Assembly: GCF_004770995.1 (NCBI RefSeq)
Contig: NZ_RQHW01000047.1
Coordinates: 620,001-684,000 of the forward strand
Reading direction: 5' to 3'
DNA from: Leptospira idonii
GTDB taxonomy: Bacteria > Spirochaetota > Leptospiria > Leptospirales > Leptospiraceae
Length of the DNA: 64,000 nucleotides
Each line of letters opens with the position of its first letter. Positions within the stretch are counted from its first letter, which is position 1. The position numbers and the translations under genes were made by a program. Shown here in pieces: positions 36,238 through 48,010 of the stretch. The notes under the pieces were generated by a model. The model was not told the origin of the DNA, ran no database searches, and was given only the letters and a program-made list of their open reading frames with translations.

Positions 36238-37275
36238 ATGCGTAAACCCATCCTATCACTTACCGCCTTTTTATTTCTCCCCTTTTCCCTGTTTGCCGAC
36301 TGGATTTATTTTCCCGTCGAATACAACACCCTCTATAAGGAAAAATATGCTTTGGAATTGGAACTTCAGGATTTGAAGAAACAATACCAAAACGATTTGG
36401 CCCGCCAGGAAGATGAAAAAAAAGACCTTCAATCTCAAATCAGAAATTTAAACGAAGATTTGGAATTGGAAAAAAGAAACAGGGCTTCCGAAAAAGACGA
36501 CTTTGCGGATAAAATCAGAGACTATGACATGCGTCTGAGAAGCATCGAAAAGAAAGGAACCGATAAGGAAAAAACGATTTCCGAAGAAGCCAGACGTAGA
36601 GAAGAGAAAGATAAAAAAGAAATCGATGCCTTAAAGAAAAAACTGGAAGATCAGGAAAGGCAGTGTTTGACCAAAGAACAAACATTACGTGAAAGTTACG
36701 AATCTAAACTGGATGAGTTGAAGGAAAGGATCCGCAATCTGGAAAACGAAATTTCCAATCTCAAACAAATGAACAAAAATCAAAAAAGAGAATTGGATCG
36801 TTTGGCGGACCAAGCCAAGGAACTGGAAGAAAAACTTTCCAAGGAAATTCTTTCCGGTCAAATTCGATTGAAACGTTTTCACAATAAACTAGTCATCAAT
36901 ATAGACGACAAAATCTCGTTTGACAGTGGTTCTGCGGAATTAAAACCTGCGATCATACCTGCAATCGATAAAATCAAAGAAATTTTGGCTTCCTATCCAG
37001 AAAATTACATCGTCATAGAGGGACACACGGACAATGTTCCCATCAAAACGAAATTCAGGAACAACTGGCAGCTTTCTTCCGAAAGAGCCTTATCCGTGTT
37101 AGAGCATTTACTCTCCAACAAAAACTTGAATCCTAAAAACTTTTCCTCCGCAGGTTACGGAGAGTTTCAGCCGATCGTTCCGAATTCCACGAAAGAAAAC
37201 AAAGCACTCAATAGAAGGGTCGATATCGTGGTTGTTCCTAGAGCACTCAGCGGAACCGTTTCGGATACGGAATGA
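36238..37275 (+). CDS. Coiled-coil OmpA/MotB-domain protein
   Basis: A 345-residue protein with a signal peptide ending LPFSLFADW. Residues ~35-210 are coiled coil, dominated by K, E, D, R and L. The C-terminal ~120 residues form an OmpA/MotB peptidoglycan-binding domain: KISFDSGSAELKPAIIPAID, YIVIEGHTDNVPI, NWQLSSERALSVLEHLL, AGYGEFQPIVPN and LNRRVDIVV, with the conserved Asp and Arg that bind diaminopimelate present. Lacking a visible N-terminal membrane helix, it is not a MotB stator. It probably tethers the envelope to peptidoglycan. It shares 4 bases with the cation efflux gene downstream. Confidence 0.88.
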   Translation: MRKPILSLTAFLFLPFSLFADWIYFPVEYNTLYKEKYALELELQDLKKQYQNDLARQEDEKKDLQSQIRNLNEDLELEKRNRASEKDDFADKIRDYDMRLRSIEKKGTDKEKTISEEARRREEKDKKEIDALKKKLEDQERQCLTKEQTLRESYESKLDELKERIRNLENEISNLKQMNKNQKRELDRLADQAKELEEKLSKEILSGQIRLKRFHNKLVINIDDKISFDSGSAELKPAIIPAIDKIKEILASYPENYIVIEGHTDNVPIKTKFRNNWQLSSERALSVLEHLLSNKNLNPKNFSSAGYGEFQPIVPNSTKENKALNRRVDIVVVPRALSGTVSDTE

Positions 37276-38240
37276 GCGAATCTTTCGAATTGCACCATTC
37301 CCAAGGAAACAGAAGGAAAAAACTTCTTACCTATCTAGGAATCTCCGGCCTTCTTTCGCTGCTGATCTTCGTAATCGAATGGATCGGTTCCGAAAAAAGC
37401 GGTAGTTTGGCTCTATTTGCGGACGCAGGCCATATCGCTACGGATGTATTCGCTCATCTGATTTCCTTTTCTGCCATCTATATCTCTGCGAAAAAACCGA
37501 GTCGTAAATATCCGTTCGGATTCCACAGATTCGAAGTGCTTGCCGCTTTGGCAAACGGACTCCTTCTTGTGGTAATCTCCGTTTTTATCCTATGGGAATC
37601 TTACGAGCGTTTTACGAGTACGCATTCCATCCATACGGAATCCATGTTGGCCTATTCCTTAGTAGGGCTACTCATCAATTTCATTTCTGTGGGACTTCTT
37701 TTTAGAGTCAGCAAGGAAAGTTTAAATCTAAAATCAGCATACTTACACGTATTAAGCGATTTGTTAGGAACCATTGCGGTCGCTAGCGGTGCCCTATTGA
37801 TGCAAACGACAGGGTTTCAAGAAATAGACTCTATTTTAAGCGTCTTCATTGCGCTTTTTATCTTAAAAACATCTTCCTCTATCGTAAAAGAAAGCATAGA
37901 AATACTGATAGAGTCTGAGCCGCAGGATTTCGAAAGAGAACATTTTATAGAACACTTGCAGGCATTTCCTGGTGTTTCCCAAGTTTCAGGGCTGACGGTA
38001 AGAAAACTCACTTCAGGAGTTTTCTCTTTGGAAGTACAGATTGTAGTGAAGGAAGATGCGGATAGAGATGAATTGATCTTTCAAACACACACTCTTTCCA
38101 AATCCCATTTCGGAGTCCCTTTTGTTTCCGTAGAACTTATCTCTGATGCAGCTTTACGAAAATTGCAAAATATAGAACTCCAAGAGAAAGAACATCATAT
38201 AGGACATTCCCATTCTCACGGACACCACCATCACCACTAA
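37272..38240 (+). CDS. Cation diffusion facilitator (zinc/divalent metal efflux) protein
   Basis: A 322-residue CDF-family exporter that pumps divalent metals such as Zn2+ out of the cytosol in exchange for protons. Six membrane helices with the metal sites FADAGHIATDVFAHL (HxxxD) in helix II and SAYLHVLSDLLGTIA in helix V are present. The C-terminal cytosolic domain is about 90 residues and ends in a His-rich tail ([15 protein letters not shown]) that probably buffers metal. The ATG overlaps the OmpA gene stop by 4 bases. Its stop shares four bases with a convergent gene. CzcD/ZitB-like by general layout; the metal cannot be fixed from sequence. Confidence 0.94.
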   Translation: MSESFELHHSQGNRRKKLLTYLGISGLLSLLIFVIEWIGSEKSGSLALFADAGHIATDVFAHLISFSAIYISAKKPSRKYPFGFHRFEVLAALANGLLLVVISVFILWESYERFTSTHSIHTESMLAYSLVGLLINFISVGLLFRVSKESLNLKSAYLHVLSDLLGTIAVASGALLMQTTGFQEIDSILSVFIALFILKTSSSIVKESIEILIESEPQDFEREHFIEHLQAFPGVSQVSGLTVRKLTSGVFSLEVQIVVKEDADRDELIFQTHTLSKSHFGVPFVSVELISDAALRKLQNIELQEKEHHIGHSHSHGHHHHH

Positions 38241-39211
38241 GTTTGAGGGGATCTGTTTTTTCTTTTAGTTAGATATTTGGTAAAGCCGTCTTCCCAAATG
38301 AATAGAGAGTAATCGGGGTGAATCGATACAAGTTCGGAAACGGAATTCAATCCGTGGAAATGTTTCAAACTTTCCAATAAAGGAGAGATGGGAAAAGGAA
38401 AGAACGATTCCAAAAGCTCGCTGAAGTTTTCGTTCGTAAGCTCGACCGCAGCCTTGTCTCTCCATAAAGATAAAGATTCCCATTCTTGTTTGATTTCGGA
38501 AGGAAACCCATAAGAAAAGCTTAAATTTACAAATCCTAAAAGAAGTGAGACCAAACTAAAAAGTTCCTTTAAACGAAGTTCAATTCCCAATTTTCCGTAA
38601 TCCTCCAAAACCAAATCGGAAGAAGAAAGAGAATAATTCGTAAGTTCTATCTTCAAATGGGAGGCCAAGGATGCAAAAGGAGTCGTAATTTTTTCCTTAA
38701 CGATTTTGTCTTCTTGCGAATACACATCCACTGCAAAAACAGAGTATTTATTTTGATAAGGAACCACCCAAAGGATCGTGTTTGCAGAGGTTCCGTTCGT
38801 AACAAAAGATTTAATTCCCGTTAGTTTATATGTTTCGTCAAAAGAGGATGTGAGGTTTTTAAGCTGCCCTTCCCATTTAGGTTCGGAAACTCCTGTAGCG
38901 ACAACGAAATCACTGTTTGTTATTTTCTGCAGAAGTTCTTTTCCTTTATTCGTTTCCGATTTGGATAAAATCCCTCCTGCCACATTCACCTCTACCATAG
39001 AGGAAAGAGCCAAACTCAAACCGTCTTTGAAAGAAACCAATTCCTGAAGCCTATGTTGGAATTCCAGATAGGAGTTTTTTTTTGCATCTAACACGGAATA
39101 AAAACCCTCCTCTATCAAAAGAGGTTTTCTATTTTTATAGAAGAGATCGGAATCTTCCCTGTTGGAAAGATGTTCCAATTTCGTCTTTAATCGTTCTGAA
39201 AACAGACTCAA
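38237..39211 (-). CDS. Acyl-CoA-dehydrogenase-like protein, reduced
   Basis: A 324-residue protein. Residues 120-185 resemble the middle (flavin-binding beta) domain of acyl-CoA dehydrogenases: [18 protein letters not shown], then [20 protein letters not shown], the counterpart of the xxTEP and LNGxKxxITNG motifs. The N-terminal region is helical, as in the family, but the protein lacks the long C-terminal helical domain and its catalytic Glu is not evident. It may be a degenerate paralogue that has lost activity or binds another ligand. It overlaps the uvrA stop codon by 4 bases and so is probably co-translated with uvrA. Confidence 0.65.
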   Translation of the reverse strand: MSLFSERLKTKLEHLSNREDSDLFYKNRKPLLIEEGFYSVLDAKKNSYLEFQHRLQELVSFKDGLSLALSSMVEVNVAGGILSKSETNKGKELLQKITNSDFVVATGVSEPKWEGQLKNLTSSFDETYKLTGIKSFVTNGTSANTILWVVPYQNKYSVFAVDVYSQEDKIVKEKITTPFASLASHLKIELTNYSLSSSDLVLEDYGKLGIELRLKELFSLVSLLLGFVNLSFSYGFPSEIKQEWESLSLWRDKAAVELTNENFSELLESFFPFPISPLLESLKHFHGLNSVSELVSIHPDYSLFIWEDGFTKYLTKRKNRSPQT

Positions 39212-42069
39212 GATTTTTTCTTTTTGGGTTTGGCATCCAAGGCTTTTTCCTCTGCCAAAACCTTTTTCAAATACTGACCTGTAAAAGATTCTTTTACGGA
39301 GGCAACATCTTCGGGAGTTCCTTCCGCAATCACCCTTCCCCCTCCGTCCCCACCTTCCGGACCTATATCGATGATATGATCGGCTGCCTTGATGACATCT
39401 AAGTTATGTTCTATGATAACCATAGAATTTCCTTTTTCCACCAAAACCTGAAGCACATGAAGTAATTTCTCTATGTCTTCGAAATGAAGTCCCGTAGTAG
39501 GTTCATCGAGAATGTACAAAGTTTTTCCTGTAGGCCTTTTGGAAAGTTCGGTGGAAAGTTTGATCCTTTGGGCTTCTCCTCCGGAAAAAGTGGTCGCTGC
39601 CTGACCGAGTTTGATGTATCCCAAACCCACATCCATCAGAGTTTCCAACTTTCTTTTTAAGGAAGGAATGTTTTCGAAAAATACAACTCCTTCTTCGATC
39701 GTCATCTCCAATACATCGGAAATATTTTTGCCTTTGTATTTGACTTCCAAAGTTTCTCGGTTGTATCTTTTTCCCTTACAGACTTCGCACTCCACATAGA
39801 TGTCGGGAAGAAAGTGCATCTCGATTTTTAAGATTCCGTCCCCTTCACATTTTTCACATCTCCCTCCGGAAACATTGAAACTGAATCTTCCCGGACCGTA
39901 TCCTCTTACTTTAGCATCTTCTAAATTACTAAACAAATCTCTTACATGAGTGAATAAACCCGTATAGGTGGCGGGATTCGAACGAGGAGTCCTACCGATC
40001 GGCGACTGATCGATATTAATGACCTTATCCAGATGTTCTTTTCCCTGAATCTTTTTATGTTTTCCTGGGATCAGTTTGGACCCTTGGATGGTGCTCGCTA
40101 AATCCTTATAAAGAATTTCATTGATGAGAGTGGATTTTCCCGAACCGGAAACTCCCGTAACGACAGTCATGGTTCCCAAAGGAATGGAAACATCCACGTT
40201 CTTTAGGTTGTTATGCGTCGCTCCTACGATTTTAAGGAATTTTCCGTTGCCCTTCCTTCTCTCGGAAGGCATTAAGATTCTTTTTTCACCGGAAAGATAT
40301 TTCCCTGTCACCGAGTGGGGGTCTTTTTTGATTTCTTCAGGAGTTCCGAAGGAAACGATTTCTCCTCCGTGCACACCTGCACCAGGCCCCATATCTACGA
40401 TGAAATCCGCCTCTTCCATGGTTTCTTTGTCGTGTTCCACGACTAGAACCGTATTTCCCAAATTACGCAGCCCTTTTAAGGTGTTCACCAATTTGGTATT
40501 GTCTCTTTGGTGTAGGCCGATGGAAGGTTCATCCAAAATGTACAAAACTCCCATTAGGCGGGAACCGATTTGAGTGGCAAGACGGATCCTCTGCATCTCT
40601 CCACCGGATAAAGTTCCCGCAGAACGACTCAGGTTGAGATAACCCACTCCTACATCGAAAAGAAAATTCAATCTTTGCAGAATCTCTTTTAAGATGGGTT
40701 TGCTGATGATTTCATCCGCACCTGCCCATTTGGAACTTTTTGTGAATTCCAATGCCTTGGCGATGGAAAAGTTAGTATATTGGTCGATTCCGATTCCTTG
40801 CACTTTTACGGCCAAAGCCTCGGGACGAAGTCTTTTGCCGCTACAAACATCGCAATCATGATTGGTCATATAAGATTCAAACCACTGCCTCATAGAGTCG
40901 GATTTGGTTTCCTTATATCTTCTTTTCAAATTGGGAATCACACCTTCGAAATTACGTGAGAATTCGTAATGAGAATTCGCTCCTCGAAAATCGTAATCGA
41001 TCTGGATGGATTCGTCTCCGAATAGAATCACTTTTTTTGTTTTAGCAGGAAGATCTTTCCAAGCTGTGTTCAAATTGAATTTCAATTTTTTGGACAAAGC
41101 CGTGATGGTTGCCATATACCAATAAGAATTCGATTTGGAACCGCCCCAAGCTTCGATAGCTCCATCCGCAAGAGAGGCCTCTTCATCCGCAACAAGAAGA
41201 GCTTCATCGAATTCAAGAATAGCACCTAATCCGTCACATACGTCACAGGCACCGAAAGGAGAATTGAAAGAAAAAAGTCTGGGAGTCAGCTCTGGAATGG
41301 ATACGTCGTCACATTTCGGGCAGGAAAGTTTCTGGGAATAGAGATGGTCTTTTTCTCCGTCCTCCACAATGAGGATTCCATCTGCGGTTCGTAAGGCGGT
41401 TTCTACGGAGTCTGAAAGTCTGGATTGAATCCCAGGTTTCATTACGATACGATCCACCACCACGTCGATGTCCGCTTTGAAATTTTTCTTCAGAGGAATT
41501 TCATCTTCTAAAGAATACACTTCTCCATTAACACGAACTCTGCTGAATCCTTCCTTTTTGTATTTTTCCAGAACTTCCTTATGTTCTCCCTTTTTCCCTT
41601 GGATGACGGGAGCTAAGATCTGGAGTTTGGTTCCTTCCGGAAATAAATTGATTCGATCCGTAATTTGATCCACGGAAAGAGAAGTAATCGCAGTTCCACA
41701 TTTAGGACAGTGGGGTTTGCCCACTCTGGCATACAGAAGTCTCAAATAGTCGTAGATCTCCGTGACAGTTCCCACAGTCGATCTGGGGTTTCTATGAGTC
41801 GTTTTTTGTTCTATGGAAATGGCAGGAGAAAGACCTTCGATAAGATCCACTTCCGGTTTTTCCATCTGCCCTAGGAACTGCCTCGCATAACTGGAAAGAG
41901 ATTCTACATAACGTCTCTGTCCTTCCGCATAAATGGTATCGAAAGCAAGGGAAGATTTCCCTGAACCGGAAAGTCCGGTAACTACCACAAGTTTGTCCCT
42001 AGGGATGTCTAAATTTACGTTTTTAAGGTTATGCTCGCGGGCGCCGCGAATACGAATGAAGGAATCCAC
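39208..42069 (-). CDS. uvrA: Excinuclease ABC subunit A
   Basis: UvrA recognises bulky DNA lesions and loads UvrB in nucleotide-excision repair. The 953 residues match the family (E. coli 940). Two ABC ATPase modules are present with Walker [15 protein letters not shown] and [14 protein letters not shown], and signatures [20 protein letters not shown] and [19 protein letters not shown]. Zinc ligands are in [29 protein letters not shown] and the C-terminal [10 protein letters not shown]...[26 protein letters not shown] and [15 protein letters not shown] are the Walker B/D-loop segments. It starts 70 bases from the divergent sppA gene and is followed by the acyl-CoA-dehydrogenase-like gene. Confidence 0.98.
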   Translation of the reverse strand: MDSFIRIRGAREHNLKNVNLDIPRDKLVVVTGLSGSGKSSLAFDTIYAEGQRRYVESLSSYARQFLGQMEKPEVDLIEGLSPAISIEQKTTHRNPRSTVGTVTEIYDYLRLLYARVGKPHCPKCGTAITSLSVDQITDRINLFPEGTKLQILAPVIQGKKGEHKEVLEKYKKEGFSRVRVNGEVYSLEDEIPLKKNFKADIDVVVDRIVMKPGIQSRLSDSVETALRTADGILIVEDGEKDHLYSQKLSCPKCDDVSIPELTPRLFSFNSPFGACDVCDGLGAILEFDEALLVADEEASLADGAIEAWGGSKSNSYWYMATITALSKKLKFNLNTAWKDLPAKTKKVILFGDESIQIDYDFRGANSHYEFSRNFEGVIPNLKRRYKETKSDSMRQWFESYMTNHDCDVCSGKRLRPEALAVKVQGIGIDQYTNFSIAKALEFTKSSKWAGADEIISKPILKEILQRLNFLFDVGVGYLNLSRSAGTLSGGEMQRIRLATQIGSRLMGVLYILDEPSIGLHQRDNTKLVNTLKGLRNLGNTVLVVEHDKETMEEADFIVDMGPGAGVHGGEIVSFGTPEEIKKDPHSVTGKYLSGEKRILMPSERRKGNGKFLKIVGATHNNLKNVDVSIPLGTMTVVTGVSGSGKSTLINEILYKDLASTIQGSKLIPGKHKKIQGKEHLDKVINIDQSPIGRTPRSNPATYTGLFTHVRDLFSNLEDAKVRGYGPGRFSFNVSGGRCEKCEGDGILKIEMHFLPDIYVECEVCKGKRYNRETLEVKYKGKNISDVLEMTIEEGVVFFENIPSLKRKLETLMDVGLGYIKLGQAATTFSGGEAQRIKLSTELSKRPTGKTLYILDEPTTGLHFEDIEKLLHVLQVLVEKGNSMVIIEHNLDVIKAADHIIDIGPEGGDGGGRVIAEGTPEDVASVKESFTGQYLKKVLAEEKALDAKPKKKKS

Positions 42070-42139
42070 ATCGAACAGATTGTTTTCCTCTTTCTTTCTG
42101 GAAAGAATTTTAAGAGATGGAAGGCGGGAGGATCCCAGT

Positions 42140-43813
42140 TTGTTGCGATATTTTTTTCTAATCCTTTTTTCTCCGATTCGACTGCTTTACTACTTTTACC
42201 TGCGTCTAAGGGCTTTTTTACGGAGAAAAAGAACCGTCCTTCATTTCGAATTCCCTAGTTATTTCGAAACCTCTCATAAATCCTTTTTTGTCAGAAAATT
42301 CCAAGGAAAACAAAGTTCGATGACTCGACTCGATTTCCTTCTTGTCTTACGATCCTTAGGAAAAATCAAACAACTCAAAACCCTAAAGATATTTCTGCCT
42401 CCTATGGATTGGAGTCTTTCCGAGTTTTGGGAAGTGAAAGAAGAACTGATCAAACTGAAAGAACAAGGAATTCGAATCGAATCTTATGCTCAGGAAGGTG
42501 GTTTGGGAACCTTACTTCTTATGTCCGCAAGCAACGAAAGATCCGCAGACAAAGAAGCTGAATTTCACATCCAACTTCCTTCCGCAGAATCCTCCTTTTA
42601 CGGAGGACTCTTGAAACATTTAGGAGTGGAAGTGGAAGCTTATGCGAGTGGTCCTTATAAATCCTTTGCAGAAACATTCACCCGAACCGGTTTTTCGAAA
42701 GAAGCCAAAAAAAACATAGAAGACCTGATTTTAGATCTCCAAAACATCATCTTAGATGCGTTAACCGAAAAGGGGAAATTCAAAAAAGAAACCTTCTACA
42801 AACCCATACTTACCGCAGAAAGTTTGAAGGAAGCTGGTTTTCTAGATTCCATTAGATCGGAAAAAGAATTTTTCCCGGAAGAAGAAAAAGCACTTTCACC
42901 TAATCATTCTTATTTGATTCAAAGAATAGAAGACTTTAAGTTCGTTTCCAAAAGAAAAAAGAACATCGCCATACTTCCTTTGGAAGGAGGAATCTCTTCG
43001 GGTGAGTATTCAGGGAAAGAAAGAGAAGCAGGTAAAATAGAAGCCTATCCTACCATCTCCCTCTTAAAAGAACTGAAAGAAGATAAAAACGTACATGTAG
43101 TCGTTTTGGAAATCAATTCCCCAGGCGGATCCGCATTTCATTCCGAACTCATCCACAGAGAAATTTCAGAATTAAAAAAAGAAAAACCAGTCTTCGTTTA
43201 CTTTAAAGACACTGCCGCTTCAGGAGGATACTACATCGCTTCTGCGGCAGAAACAATCACATCCTCTCCCGTTTGTATTACAGGCTCCATAGGAGCCGTG
43301 ATGGTCAGAGCCAATTTAAAAAAATTATATAACAAAGCTAAGGTGCAAAAAGAAACGGTAGGTTTTTATCCTTTTAGGGAGATTCTTTCCGAATACACCC
43401 CTTTAAAAAAAGAATCCGTCGGGTTCCTGCAGAAAGAAATTGCCAGAATAGAATCTCAGTTTTATGCAAGAGTCAGCGAAGGAAGAAAGATTCCCTTGGA
43501 TCAATTGAAAACGAAATGGGGAGGAGGAAGAGTGTATCTTCCCAAAACGGAAAACAAAATCGTCGATTCTTTGGGAGGGATTTTGGATGTGTTACAAACC
43601 ATCAAAAATAATTTCCCTAAAGATAAGTTCATGATCAGTTACGAACTTCCAGAATACAATTTCCGTTCGGAAATTCCCTTCCTAAAAGGATTCGGTTTGA
43701 AACAGATGATGAAAACTTTTTTACCGAAAGAAATTCTCTTTTTAAAGGAAATGTCGGAAAGACCTCTGTATTATTCGAATATTAAAATTAATTGGAATAA
43801 CAGAAAGAACTAA
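42140..43813 (+). CDS. sppA: Signal peptide peptidase A, protease IV type
   Basis: SppA degrades leader peptides left in the inner membrane after secretion, using a Ser-Lys dyad. This is the long (67K) form of 557 residues. The start is TTG 42140, since GGGAGG at 42126-42131 sits 8 bases upstream; TTG 42143 is equivalent. A hydrophobic N-terminal segment ([17 protein letters not shown]) anchors it. The N-terminal half carries the dyad lysine K174 in [14 protein letters not shown], and the C-terminal half the nucleophile S361 in [13 protein letters not shown] with [17 protein letters not shown]. coli uses K209 and S409. It is divergent from uvrA; an earlier start would overlap uvrA. Confidence 0.92.
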   Translation: MLRYFFLILFSPIRLLYYFYLRLRAFLRRKRTVLHFEFPSYFETSHKSFFVRKFQGKQSSMTRLDFLLVLRSLGKIKQLKTLKIFLPPMDWSLSEFWEVKEELIKLKEQGIRIESYAQEGGLGTLLLMSASNERSADKEAEFHIQLPSAESSFYGGLLKHLGVEVEAYASGPYKSFAETFTRTGFSKEAKKNIEDLILDLQNIILDALTEKGKFKKETFYKPILTAESLKEAGFLDSIRSEKEFFPEEEKALSPNHSYLIQRIEDFKFVSKRKKNIAILPLEGGISSGEYSGKEREAGKIEAYPTISLLKELKEDKNVHVVVLEINSPGGSAFHSELIHREISELKKEKPVFVYFKDTAASGGYYIASAAETITSSPVCITGSIGAVMVRANLKKLYNKAKVQKETVGFYPFREILSEYTPLKKESVGFLQKEIARIESQFYARVSEGRKIPLDQLKTKWGGGRVYLPKTENKIVDSLGGILDVLQTIKNNFPKDKFMISYELPEYNFRSEIPFLKGFGLKQMMKTFLPKEILFLKEMSERPLYYSNIKINWNNRKN

Positions 43814-43822
43814 GAACGTTTT

Positions 43823-44803
43823 TTATCTTTTGCTGGCCGCTTTTTCCAAGCGGTTCATCAAAGAAAGATAATGGCCGTCCTTTTTTGGCTCTTGGCATAA
43901 ACAAAGCTCAATATTTCTTTTATCCGCTTCCACAAAAAAAGCATACAGTTCTTTCATATACTCTTCGTTAGAGGAAAGAATTACGTCTTCGGAATGAAGC
44001 TTGGAAAACGAAAATCCGATCCAAGCGGTCTTTTTTCCTTCAAACGTTAAACCTTGCGTTTCATTCGCATTACGAAGTGAACTCTCAAATTCGGTATCGG
44101 ATACGATCCTCACCTCCGCCTCAGGAGAATAATGTCTGTATTTCATTCCCGGACTTTGGGGAAGAACATTTTCCGAAACGGAAGAAGGAAGAACCAAATC
44201 GGGAATCAACTGCTTTATCTCCTCCGCACGGATTTTCCCTGGCCGCAAAAGAACGGGAGGATTTCCGGTCATATCCACAACTGTAGATTCGATTCCTATC
44301 TCTGGATCTTCTCCTAAAAGAATTCCTTCCACTGAAAATTGAAATGTATCGATCACATCCTTTCTTCTGGTTAACGAAGGTTTACCGGAAATATTTGCGG
44401 AAGGGGCGGATATGGGAGAACCGGAAGCGCGGATCAGTTCCCTTGCTTTTTCATGAGAAGGAATTCGTACTGCTATGGTTTTGCGGTCGGGAGGAAAAAG
44501 GGAATTTCCTTTTTGATTTAATACCAGGCTGATGGGTCCTGGAGAGAATTTTTCCAAGAGGGATCTTGCTTCCGAAGTTAGGATGCAGTACCGATCGATC
44601 TCTTCGATTTCGGAAAAATGAGCAATCAAAGGATTATCGCTCGGTCTGTTTTTGATTTGATAGATACGAAGACAAGATTCGAAATTAAGACTCGATGCCC
44701 CGATTCCGTAAACTGTCTCCGTTGGAAACACGACCAAACCTCCCTCTCTTAAAATCTGTCCCAATGAAAGGACATCTTCCGTGATGAGAGCGGGAGGCTT
44801 CAT
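43823..44803 (-). CDS. sua5: Threonylcarbamoyl-AMP synthase, Sua5 type
   Basis: This enzyme makes threonylcarbamoyl-AMP from threonine, bicarbonate and ATP, the first step of t6A37 modification in tRNAs reading ANN codons. At 326 residues it is the longer Sua5 form, with the YrdC domain (FPTETVYGIGASSLNF, IKNRPSDNPLIAHF, APSANISGKPSLTRRK and KIRAEEIKQLI) followed by the extra Sua5 C-terminal domain after a linker with SPGMKYRHYSPEAEV, which is a Sua5-specific signature. It follows the GH18 gene by one base on the same strand. Other t6A genes (tsaB, tsaD, tsaE) are outside the window. Cytosolic. Confidence 0.95.
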   Translation of the reverse strand: MKPPALITEDVLSLGQILREGGLVVFPTETVYGIGASSLNFESCLRIYQIKNRPSDNPLIAHFSEIEEIDRYCILTSEARSLLEKFSPGPISLVLNQKGNSLFPPDRKTIAVRIPSHEKARELIRASGSPISAPSANISGKPSLTRRKDVIDTFQFSVEGILLGEDPEIGIESTVVDMTGNPPVLLRPGKIRAEEIKQLIPDLVLPSSVSENVLPQSPGMKYRHYSPEAEVRIVSDTEFESSLRNANETQGLTFEGKKTAWIGFSFSKLHSEDVILSSNEEYMKELYAFFVEADKRNIELCLCQEPKKDGHYLSLMNRLEKAASKR

Positions 44804-44804
44804 A

Positions 44805-46379
<1,575 letters not shown>

Positions 46380-46482
46380 AGAGTTTATACTTGTTTTATA
46401 TATCGATTCATTGAAAAAAAGAATAGAGAAGAAAATGCGAACTTGGGTCTTGATCGCTCTGTCCATAATTTTGAGACGGGGG

Positions 46483-46517
46483 CGCTCTCCTAGCGTAAAT
46501 TTTTTTCCAACTTAGGA
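46483..46517 (+). promoter_or_regulatory. Candidate ribosome-site pseudoknot upstream of yhhQ
   Basis: CGCT (46483-46486) can pair with AGCG (46492-46495), leaving a five-base loop. Within that loop TCCT (46488-46491) is complementary to AGGA (46514-46517), the probable Shine-Dalgarno sequence 9 bases before the ATG at 46527. Together they would form an H-type pseudoknot that hides the ribosome site. It does not match the preQ1-I consensus that I know, and loop lengths are unusual (1 and about 18 bases). A CATAAT box at 46464-46469 could give a short leader just upstream. This may be chance; no conservation data are available here. Confidence 0.35.
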
Positions 46518-46526
46518 TTTTCAGAA

Positions 46527-47234
46527 ATGACCTATCTCAACCAAAAACCGGTAATTCTTTACGTAGTTTTATTATCTTTGTTTCTAACCTTTCTCTTGAT
46601 GGCGGAGCTAACAGGAAGCAAACTCTTTGTGGCATTCGGATTCACAATGACGATGGGGGTCATTCCCTTTCCGGTAACGTTTATCATTACCGATCTGTTA
46701 AATGAATATTTCGGAAGAAAAATCGTAAGAGCCACTACTGTCATCGGAATGGCGATGATCAGTTTGGCCTATGTTCTGATCGTGATCGACATCCAAATTC
46801 CAGCAAGCCCGGATTCTCCCGTCCTTGACGAAGCGTTCAATTCCGTTTTTGCAAACTCAGGATTAGTGATCACAGGATCCGTCATCGCCTATCTCATCGG
46901 CCAATTGGTGGACATCCAAGTGTTTCATATCCTGCGAAAGAAAACGGCAGGAAAACATATCTGGCTCCGTGCCACAGGTTCCACAATTTTATCACAACTT
47001 ATCGATTCTTATGTGGTGATTTTTATAGTTCTTTGGAAGACCCATTCCTTAGGTCAGTTGGTTTCCATCTCCAACACCAACTTTCTCTATAAAATGGCGG
47101 TAGCGATTTTGATTACTCCTCTTCTTTATTTGATCCACAACTATATCGACAAGTATCTAGGTGTAGAACTGAAAGAAAAACTAGCTTCTCTTGCCATGGA
47201 AGAAGGCAAAGAAACCACAATACAACCGGGTTAA
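46527..47234 (+). CDS. yhhQ: Queuosine precursor transporter, YhhQ family
   Basis: A 235-residue integral membrane protein of the VUT/COG1738 family, which takes up queuosine precursors (queuine, preQ0 or preQ1) for tRNA modification at position 34. About six membrane helices are visible, with the family segments MAELTGSKLFVAFGFTMTMG, FPVTFIITDLLNEYFGRK, VIAYLIGQLVDIQVFH and LRATGSTILSQLIDSYVVI. ATG 46527 has AGGA at 46514-46517. A GDPD gene follows within 4 bases of the stop. A possible regulatory hairpin precedes the start. Family identity is strong; which precursor it takes is not readable. Confidence 0.93.
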   Translation: MTYLNQKPVILYVVLLSLFLTFLLMAELTGSKLFVAFGFTMTMGVIPFPVTFIITDLLNEYFGRKIVRATTVIGMAMISLAYVLIVIDIQIPASPDSPVLDEAFNSVFANSGLVITGSVIAYLIGQLVDIQVFHILRKKTAGKHIWLRATGSTILSQLIDSYVVIFIVLWKTHSLGQLVSISNTNFLYKMAVAILITPLLYLIHNYIDKYLGVELKEKLASLAMEEGKETTIQPG

Positions 47235-47238
47235 AGAA

Positions 47239-48003
47239 GTGAACTGGAAACCTAGAACCGAATCCATCCGCTCCCTTTTGGGAAATAAATTTATCAATAT
47301 GGGGCATAGGGGAACCAGAGGGCTGGCTCCGGAAAATACATTGGTCTCTTTTCAAATCGCCAATCGTTTCACTCCCTATTTCGAACTGGATACAATGTTA
47401 TGCGGCAGTGGAGAACTGGTAGTGATCCACGACGAAACGGTAGACCGCACTACGAACGGCAAAGGAAGAGTGTCCGACCTAAGTCTTGAGGAAATCCAAA
47501 GTTTGGATGCAGGCGCTTTTTTTTCGGAGGAATTCGTAGGAGAATCCATTCCCAGCTTACGTGAGTTATTTGAAAAAATGCCTTCAAACTGCATTTTCGA
47601 TATAGAGGTCAAATCGGAAGGAGAGGAAAAAGAAAGAATCCGTTTGGCAGAAGCTCTCATCCCTCTTTTGAAAGAATTAAAAATAGAAAATAGGGTTTTT
47701 ATATCTTCTTTCGATTCTTTTTTATTGGGAAAAGTAAAAGAGAAAAACCCTTCTCTTTTACGAGGACAATTATTGGATTCCGTTTGGAAAGAGGAAGATT
47801 GGAAAGTCTCGGAACCAGATTTGATTTTACCGAATCATAGATCCGTCACAAAAGAATGGATCAGCCAACTTCATAAGGAAGGTTATCTGGTGATTCCTTA
47901 TACTGCGAATGAAGAAGCGGATTGGATCCGCTTGAAAGAAGCAGGGGTCGACGGAATCATCACGGACAGGCCGGATCTGCTTCTTTCTTATCTGGAAAAA
48001 TGA
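47239..48003 (+). CDS. Glycerophosphodiester phosphodiesterase
   Basis: A GDPD-family enzyme that hydrolyses glycerophosphodiesters from phospholipids to glycerol-3-phosphate and an alcohol. The TIM-barrel motifs are MGHRGTRGLAPENTLVSF (HRG plus metal Glu), PYFELDTMLCGSGELVVIHD (ELD and HD catalytic His), DRTTNGKGRVSDLSLEE, CIFDIEVKSEG and GVDGIITDRPDLL at the end. The start is uncertain: GTG 47239 lies 4 bases after the yhhQ stop and gives 254 residues, TTG 47191 overlaps yhhQ, and ATG 47299 begins directly at the GHRG motif. No signal peptide is visible, so the enzyme is probably cytosolic. Translation coupling with yhhQ is likely. Confidence 0.92.
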   Translation: MNWKPRTESIRSLLGNKFINMGHRGTRGLAPENTLVSFQIANRFTPYFELDTMLCGSGELVVIHDETVDRTTNGKGRVSDLSLEEIQSLDAGAFFSEEFVGESIPSLRELFEKMPSNCIFDIEVKSEGEEKERIRLAEALIPLLKELKIENRVFISSFDSFLLGKVKEKNPSLLRGQLLDSVWKEEDWKVSEPDLILPNHRSVTKEWISQLHKEGYLVIPYTANEEADWIRLKEAGVDGIITDRPDLLLSYLEK

Positions 48004-48010
48004 AGCCGTT

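Noticed and set aside
41933..42139. Longer N-terminus for sppA
   Set aside because: It overlaps uvrA in antisense and lacks a Shine-Dalgarno; TTG 42140 has GGGAGG 8 bases upstream and starts the membrane anchor.
46470..46526. Canonical preQ1-I riboswitch
   Set aside because: The A-rich tail and loop sequence of the type I consensus are absent; only a possible unrelated pseudoknot was kept.
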